From: an uncultured Verrucomicrobiota bacterium
GTDB taxonomy: Bacteria > Verrucomicrobiota > Verrucomicrobiia > Limisphaerales > UBA9464
DNA: 49,511 nucleotides
Assembly (NCBI GenBank): GCA_903896505.1
Contig: CAITXU010000242.1
Coordinates: forward strand, 1-49,511
Direction of reading: 5' to 3'
In this document: piece after piece, positions 45,621 through 49,511 of the stretch
Layout: every line of letters starts with the position of its first letter
Numbering within the stretch: position 1 is the stretch's first letter
Program-made: the position numbers and the translations under genes
Notes under the pieces: model-generated
The model's input: the letters and a program-made list of their open reading frames with translations, nothing else
What the model was told of the DNA's origin: nothing
Database searches by the model: none

Positions 45621-45693
45621 CGTCCCGTGAGGTCGGCGGTCCGCAATCACCGTTGCATTTTGGATTCGAATCACACCCGAGCGGAGCTCAAGG
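45621..45693 (-). pseudogene. Remnant of a second vapB start and upstream region
   Basis: 45621-45648 matches 34854-34881 at 23 of 28 bases and, read on the minus strand, gives VIADRR, as in the intact antitoxin (KVIADRRRR). The 9-base block GAGCTCAAG then recurs at exactly the same 36-base distance (45685-45693 versus 34918-34926). The frame is broken by stops. Together with the vapC remnant at 44731 this marks a decayed vapBC in the same orientation. The interval 44915-45770 otherwise shows nothing I can identify. Confidence 0.6.
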
Positions 45694-45770
45694 GGTGTTG
45701 CAGCACCTGGTTGAACGTCGTAAAAAACTCGCCTTAGGTAAATGCTGGGGATTGGTGTACGCTTGACCGA

Positions 45771-46100
45771 TTGAATGCAGTCCTAGTGATTTTTTCCGCC
45801 AGCTCCTTCTTCTGCTATGGCCTCGGGTGTTTCCTGTATCCGCGGATGAAGTTCGAATTCGAACGCTACGGATTCGGTGCCCAGCGCACCCTGATCGGCG
45901 GTCTTCAGATGTGCGCCGCCGTCGGCCTGTTGGCGGGTTTCCGGGAGCCGTTGTTGGGGCAGGGGGCGGCCGCAGGTCTTGCCCTGATGATGCTCGGGGC
46001 GGTTGCGGTTCGGATGAAGATTGGTGACAGCCTCGTTCAAACCCTCCCCGCGTTGATGTTCCTCGGAGTCAACGGTTACCTCTGCTGGGCGAAGTTTTGA
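45771..46100 (+). CDS. DoxX-like small membrane protein
   Basis: 109 residues starting at TTG 45771, with four hydrophobic segments. The opening strand SSFFCYGLGCFLYPRMKFEFERYGFGAQRTLIGGLQ and GLALMMLGAVAVRMKIGDSLVQTLPALMFL fit the DoxX-like/DUF4345-type four-helix family of unknown function. It is convergent with a second protein of the same general type 79 bp further on. Confidence 0.75.
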   Translation: MNAVLVIFSASSFFCYGLGCFLYPRMKFEFERYGFGAQRTLIGGLQMCAAVGLLAGFREPLLGQGAAAGLALMMLGAVAVRMKIGDSLVQTLPALMFLGVNGYLCWAKF

Positions 46101-46179
46101 TTGAGCAAGACGGCCCGCCGGAGCATCGCCTCGTAGGTCGGAGGGACGCAACTTGGGGCCTCCCCCTGTAGAAACCCGC

Positions 46180-46563
46180 TCAGGTTCCCAATGTCCCCGG
46201 GCTCATCAGCGCAATCGCAGCGCAAAGAATCAACATCCCTGCTGCGGGCATGGCCTTCGGAAGCTTGTCCTTCACCTTAAAATGCATCACCAAGGCACCT
46301 GCCATCAATAGTCCGAGCACCATGGCTGCCGGTTGGGCGATTCCCTGAATCCACACTGCCGCAATCAGCGTCAGGGCAAGGCCAACCTTGAGAACGCCCA
46401 CCAGACAAAAAAACCAGAAGGGCAGTCCGTAGGCGGCGAATTCCTCCCGAAGATTCCTGGCGTTGCCGCCTCGAAAGGGCGTGGGCTTCCCCGACCGTAA
46501 AATCCAGACGTTCAGGATTCCAAAGCCCGCAACGAGTTGAAGTGCAGCGACGATTTTGTCCAC
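46180..46563 (-). CDS. DoxX family membrane protein
   Basis: 127 residues from GTG 46563. Four hydrophobic helices with the DoxX-like blocks REEFAAYGLPFWFFCLVGVLKVGLAL and GALVMHFKVKDKLPKAMPA. Some DoxX proteins associate with redox or sulfur enzymes, but the role here is unknown. The 294 bp between its start and the next gene (46564-46857) hold no gene; a TTGACA hexamer at 46725 lacks a well-spaced -10 partner. Confidence 0.78.
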   Translation of the reverse strand: MDKIVAALQLVAGFGILNVWILRSGKPTPFRGGNARNLREEFAAYGLPFWFFCLVGVLKVGLALTLIAAVWIQGIAQPAAMVLGLLMAGALVMHFKVKDKLPKAMPAAGMLILCAAIALMSPGTLGT

Positions 46564-46857
46564 AGTGAGATGCTTTCAGCCTGTCGGCCAATGGTATCTA
46601 ACGTTCAAAAGATGTCCAACCTTACCTCGATCTGCAAGGGCGCAACTCATTTGGTTCAGCGTCACGGAAAAGTAACCCGCGGGTGATCACGTAATTTAGT
46701 CCTGGGAATCTTTCGATGACCCGTTTGACATTCAACACAATCGACACCAGCGTAAACTAGGTTCTCTATGCCTTGCTTCCTTACATATCAGGAAATCGGG
46801 GTCGTTCTTGCTGCCCTCGGGCTAAAGAGCCTGAAAAACTGTCTATATTTGAAACTC

Positions 46858-47358
46858 ATGAAAACATCACGTAATCTGCTGGCGGGCCTGGTACTGGCCT
46901 TCGCGACCATCACCCTCCCCGCACTCCGCATTGTCGCTGACTCAACCGAAACCGGTGACATCGTCGAGGTGGCTTCCAAGGCGGGTAGTTTCAAGACCCT
47001 GGTGGCAGCGGTGAAAGCCGCCGGTCTGGTCGAAACCTTGAAAGGTAAGGGACCGTTCACTGTCTTCGCGCCGACCGACGCGGCCTTTGCGAAATTGCCC
47101 GAAGGAACCGTTGCGGAGTTGCTGAAGCCTGAAAACAAGGAAAAGCTGGTCGCGATTCTTACCTACCACGTCTTGCCCGGCAAGGTGATGGCGGCCGACG
47201 TCAAGACGATGACCGCCAAGGCGGTCAGCGGCAAGGAACTGAATATCAAGGTCGAGGACGACAAGGTGATGGTCAATGACGCCACCGTCGTCAAGGCCGA
47301 CATCGCCGCCAGCAACGGGGTCATCCACGTGGTCGACACCGTCATTCTGCCCAAGTAA
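46858..47358 (+). CDS. Secreted fasciclin-domain protein
   Basis: 166 residues from ATG 46858 with a signal peptide ([22 protein letters not shown]). One complete FAS1 domain: [59 protein letters not shown] and the closing [18 protein letters not shown]1 domains mediate cell-surface adhesion. The frame is open 90 bp upstream, but the signal peptide fixes the start. A near copy without signal peptide follows 63 bp downstream. Confidence 0.93.
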   Translation: MKTSRNLLAGLVLAFATITLPALRIVADSTETGDIVEVASKAGSFKTLVAAVKAAGLVETLKGKGPFTVFAPTDAAFAKLPEGTVAELLKPENKEKLVAILTYHVLPGKVMAADVKTMTAKAVSGKELNIKVEDDKVMVNDATVVKADIAASNGVIHVVDTVILPK

Positions 47359-47421
47359 TTCCGGGCTCTTCACTCACAAACCTACATTTCGAAACACGCA
47401 CTCCGCTCCACCGATCAAAAT

Positions 47422-47844
47422 ATGGAACATTCTCACTCGAACGATATCGTTGCCGTTGCCGTCGCTGCTGGCATTTTCAAGACCCTGGTTGCCGCCGTCC
47501 AGGCTGGCGGGTTGGTCGAAACCCTTCAGGGTGCCGGTCCCTTCACGGTATTTGCCCCGACCGACGATGCCTTTGCGCGGCTTCCGGCCGGGACAGTTGA
47601 AACCCTCCTGAAGCCCGAGAACAAAGCCACCCTCGTGGGAATTCTCACCTACCACGTGGTTCCGGGAAAAGTCATGGCGGCAGACGTCAAGCCCATGCAT
47701 GCCCCCACAGTCAATGGCCAGCCGCTCGACATCACCGTCGACCACGGTACTGTGAAAGTGAACGGTGCCCATGTCATCAAGACGGACGTGCTCGCCTCCA
47801 ACGGCGTTATCCACGTCATTGATTCCGTGGTCTTGCCCAAGTAA
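47422..47844 (+). CDS. Fasciclin-domain protein lacking a signal peptide
   Basis: 140 residues, one FAS1 domain ([53 protein letters not shown]) closely related to the preceding gene and clearly its tandem duplicate. It begins [18 protein letters not shown] directly at the domain, with no hydrophobic leader, so it should stay in the cytoplasm unless exported differently or translated from an unseen upstream start. A strong hairpin follows the stop. Confidence 0.9.
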   Translation: MEHSHSNDIVAVAVAAGIFKTLVAAVQAGGLVETLQGAGPFTVFAPTDDAFARLPAGTVETLLKPENKATLVGILTYHVVPGKVMAADVKPMHAPTVNGQPLDITVDHGTVKVNGAHVIKTDVLASNGVIHVIDSVVLPK

Positions 47845-47855
47845 TCGGAAAGCCG

Positions 47856-47884
47856 GGGACGAAGCGCTATTTGCGCTTCGTCCC
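47856..47884 (+). terminator. Hairpin terminator after the fasciclin genes
   Basis: Perfect 12-base arms GGGACGAAGCGC and GCGCTTCGTCCC with loop TATTT, 12 bases after the stop codon. No T-run follows, so Rho-independent strength is uncertain. The rest of 47885-48262 shows no gene. Confidence 0.65.
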
Positions 47885-48262
47885 ATTCGGCGTCATAGGG
47901 CAAGAGGAGGTTGGCTTCGGCCACCAGCCAAGTTTGGCGGCGCAATTCTGAATGGGTCGAACTTGCTTCCACGATGGCCCTGGCTGTGCGGAAGAGGCGC
48001 AGGTTACAACGTCCCATCAAGATGGGGACCGGGATCGGAAATGCCGTCATTTGGAACGACGTCGAGCCATCTGTTTCTTCTTTGTAGGGATTTGAGCACT
48101 ATAGGTGTGGTCATACAGCCCTACAGAATAAAGAGAAGCCAACAGGAGGCCATTTACTTTGCACCTGTAATCCGTTGAGTCCATACTCTGAGCGTTAAAC
48201 CACGACTCATTCCGGCATGAAGCATGCTTGAGACCATTTGAACTTTTATCCCCTCCTTGAAC

Positions 48263-48583
48263 ATGAAGCAGCATGCATTTCAGTTGCGTCTGCAGATTCT
48301 GGGCCTTGCCGTGGCAGCGGCCTTTCATTTGGCTGCCTCTTCTCAACCGTCATTCGACATTCTCTCCGCTGGCGGTGGTCTCTCTGAATTTGGTCGGAAC
48401 ATATCCGGTCCGCTGCTGGCGATGCCGGGTGTTTCCTACACCGTTCAAGCCGCTGATCAGTTGAACGGTCCATGGTCCGATGTCGGCAGCGCCACCGCCG
48501 ACGCCGAAGGGAACCTGGCCTTAGTCGATTCTTCACCCGGTACGAAGGGAACTCGATTCTATCGGGTCCGATCTGGATTATGA
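48263..48583 (+). CDS. Small secreted protein with verrucomicrobial C-terminal module
   Basis: 106 residues from ATG 48263. A signal peptide (LQILGLAVAAAFHLAASS) precedes a beta-rich body with GVSYTVQAADQLNGPWSDVGSATADAEGN, ending in KGTRFYRVRSGL. This closing pattern (GPW-DVG-ATAD-GN ... RFYRV) is frequent at the C-terminus of secreted proteins in Verrucomicrobia, from memory. Here it makes up nearly the whole protein. Function unknown. Confidence 0.72.
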   Translation: MKQHAFQLRLQILGLAVAAAFHLAASSQPSFDILSAGGGLSEFGRNISGPLLAMPGVSYTVQAADQLNGPWSDVGSATADAEGNLALVDSSPGTKGTRFYRVRSGL

Positions 48584-48596
48584 CGTGAAATAGGGT

Positions 48597-48623
48597 GACC
48601 CAACGTTCATTTAACGTTGGGTC
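48597..48623. terminator. Bidirectional hairpin between convergent genes
   Basis: Perfect 11-base arms GACCCAACGTT and AACGTTGGGTC with loop CATTT. It starts 13 bases after the secreted-protein stop and overlaps the stop codon of the leftward gene, so it can serve both transcripts. Confidence 0.7.
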
Positions 48624-49511
48624 TGACGAATTCCATTGAGGTCGATGGAGATTTCGCGGGGCAGGGGACTGGGCAGAGGGATGAGAGATGGGGAGGAAGA
48701 ACCTGGCCATCGAATCTGAATTCGAGTGGGGGTGGAGGGAAGGGCGAGGACCTGAACCGCGGAGTCCTGGCTCCAATAACCGCTGCCGGCGTGGACCTCG
48801 CGAGCGGGACCCCATTGGTCGTGGTCAAAGCCCAGACGGACCACGGCACCAAGGCCATCGGGATTATGCGGCGGGCCGTGCAAACGGACCCGCAAGCCGG
48901 GTGTGCCGGTGGTGTTGTGGAAGAGGCGGGTGGGAGCGCCATTTTGGGTGACGACCAGGTCCGGACGCCCGTCGGCATCGAAATCCGCAACCGCGCTGCC
49001 TCGTTGTTCGCCGTAGACCTCGATGCCGGAGAGTTGGCCGGGCATCGCCATGAAGCTTCCGTGTCCATTGCCGCGGAGGATGAGGCCGCGTCCGGCATCG
49101 GAGCGGGAGACGGTGGGCGGTACGGCGAAGAAGTTCTGGCTGAGGAAGAGGTCCTCGTGACCGTCGCCATCGAAATCAGCGACATTGATTCCAAAGGCCG
49201 GACTGTACTGGGCTTCAGGTGGCAGGGGGACCGATTCAAAGTGGTCGCCGCGATTGAGCAGGACGGAGGTCTCCAGATGGCCGGCTTCGAGGATGGAGGC
49301 TGCGGTGACACGGTCGCCCAGGATTTCCGGGACTCCGGCTCTGGCATAGGCTCGGTGGAGCGGGAACCGTTCGCTGACCCAGGGCAGCTCACGGTTCAAT
49401 CCATCACGGTCCTGTTCGGGGACCCATTGCGTGAGCTCTGGATCGAAATAGGCCTCGATGAGATTGACCTGCCCCAGACCGGCCAGGTCGCCGTGGTAGA
49501 GGCGGCGCGGC
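48611..49511 (-). CDS. FG-GAP/VCBS-repeat protein with ASPIC/UnbV C-terminus (partial)
   Basis: The last 299 codons are in the window; the start lies beyond the right edge. The frame runs through to 49511 without stop (GDLAGLGQVNLIEAYFDPELTQW near the edge). Calcium-binding style FG-GAP repeats are visible: NVADFDGDGHEDLFLSQN and AVADFDADGRPDLVVTQNG. The end (GAVVRLGFD, REVHAGSGYWSQDSAVQVL, IQIRWPGS) is the ASPIC/UnbV domain. Such proteins are extracellular or surface-located and abundant in Verrucomicrobia and Planctomycetes. The reading with many prolines in the neighbouring frame is spurious. Confidence 0.9.
   Translation of the reverse strand, partial: PRRLYHGDLAGLGQVNLIEAYFDPELTQWVPEQDRDGLNRELPWVSERFPLHRAYARAGVPEILGDRVTAASILEAGHLETSVLLNRGDHFESVPLPPEAQYSPAFGINVADFDGDGHEDLFLSQNFFAVPPTVSRSDAGRGLILRGNGHGSFMAMPGQLSGIEVYGEQRGSAVADFDADGRPDLVVTQNGAPTRLFHNTTGTPGLRVRLHGPPHNPDGLGAVVRLGFDHDQWGPAREVHAGSGYWSQDSAVQVLALPSTPTRIQIRWPGSSSPSLIPLPSPLPREISIDLNGIRQTQR

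Noticed and set aside
46725..46758. TTGACA as a promoter for the first fasciclin gene
   Set aside because: The nearest -10-like hexamer is 22 bases away, too far for a sigma-70 promoter.
47649..48050. 133-codon leftward frame after the fasciclin genes
   Set aside because: It reads through the terminator hairpin and antisense through a fasciclin gene. The part at 47885-48050 is not recognisable.
48607..49392. Second frame overlapping the FG-GAP gene
   Set aside because: Its translation is rich in Pro and Ser and lacks domains. The frame ending at 48611 carries the FG-GAP and ASPIC motifs.
1..49511. CRISPR arrays, IS elements, transposases, rRNA genes
   Set aside because: No regularly spaced identical repeats, transposase-like proteins or rRNA sequence were seen anywhere in the window.

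Overview
The window is GC-rich bacterial chromosome. It is most likely from the Verrucomicrobiota or a close PVC relative. This is an inference from gene content (an ASPIC/UnbV-type FG-GAP protein, a small secreted protein with the FYR-ending C-terminal module, PocR-AraC regulators, DUF3604 and fasciclin proteins) and from several dispersed short palindromic repeat families, one of which is translated as a [12 protein letters not shown] peptide. I cannot name a genus. Shine-Dalgarno sequences are weak or absent before many genes, so several starts are judgement calls.

Left part (1-17.4 kb), mostly housekeeping. A partial GspE/PilB ATPase is followed by a lipid-modification cluster (DUF1365, cyclopropane-fatty-acid-synthase-like methyltransferase, DUF1295). 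Next come two tandem paralogous membrane-anchored TPR proteins, an accA-manA pair, argH, a left-handed beta-helix protein, a DinG-type helicase, an AraC regulator and a DUF885 lipoprotein peptidase.

Middle (17.5-32.7 kb), envelope and metal functions. Nine same-strand genes, several overlapping at stop/start codons, encode almost only exported or membrane proteins: DUF3604, PpiC-type isomerase, HupE/UreJ, an outer-membrane channel-like protein, two exported proteins, a DUF4136 lipoprotein, another lipoprotein and a DUF481 barrel. A PocR-AraC regulator overlaps a P1B-4-type heavy-metal ATPase gene. An orphan ABC ATPase and metG follow.

Right part (32.7-45.7 kb), accessory. A 1.3 kb gene-free stretch packed with palindromic repeats leads to tRNA-Ser(GCT). 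Then comes a defense island: vapBC, an orphan antitoxin with a toxin relic, and a tightly packed type I restriction-modification operon. The operon order is hsdM, a small ORF, a HEPN toxin (HepT-like), a protein in which the MntA-type antitoxin is fused in frame to HsdS, darT, darG and hsdR. The fused antitoxin-specificity subunit, together with DarTG between hsdS and hsdR, is the most striking feature of the window. hsdM carries two in-frame copies of the genome's palindromic repeat. The island lies between an intact vapBC and the decayed remains of a second vapBC in the same orientation.

Far right (45.7-49.5 kb): two convergent DoxX-like membrane proteins, two tandem fasciclin proteins, a small secreted protein and a partial FG-GAP/ASPIC protein, with two clear hairpin terminators.
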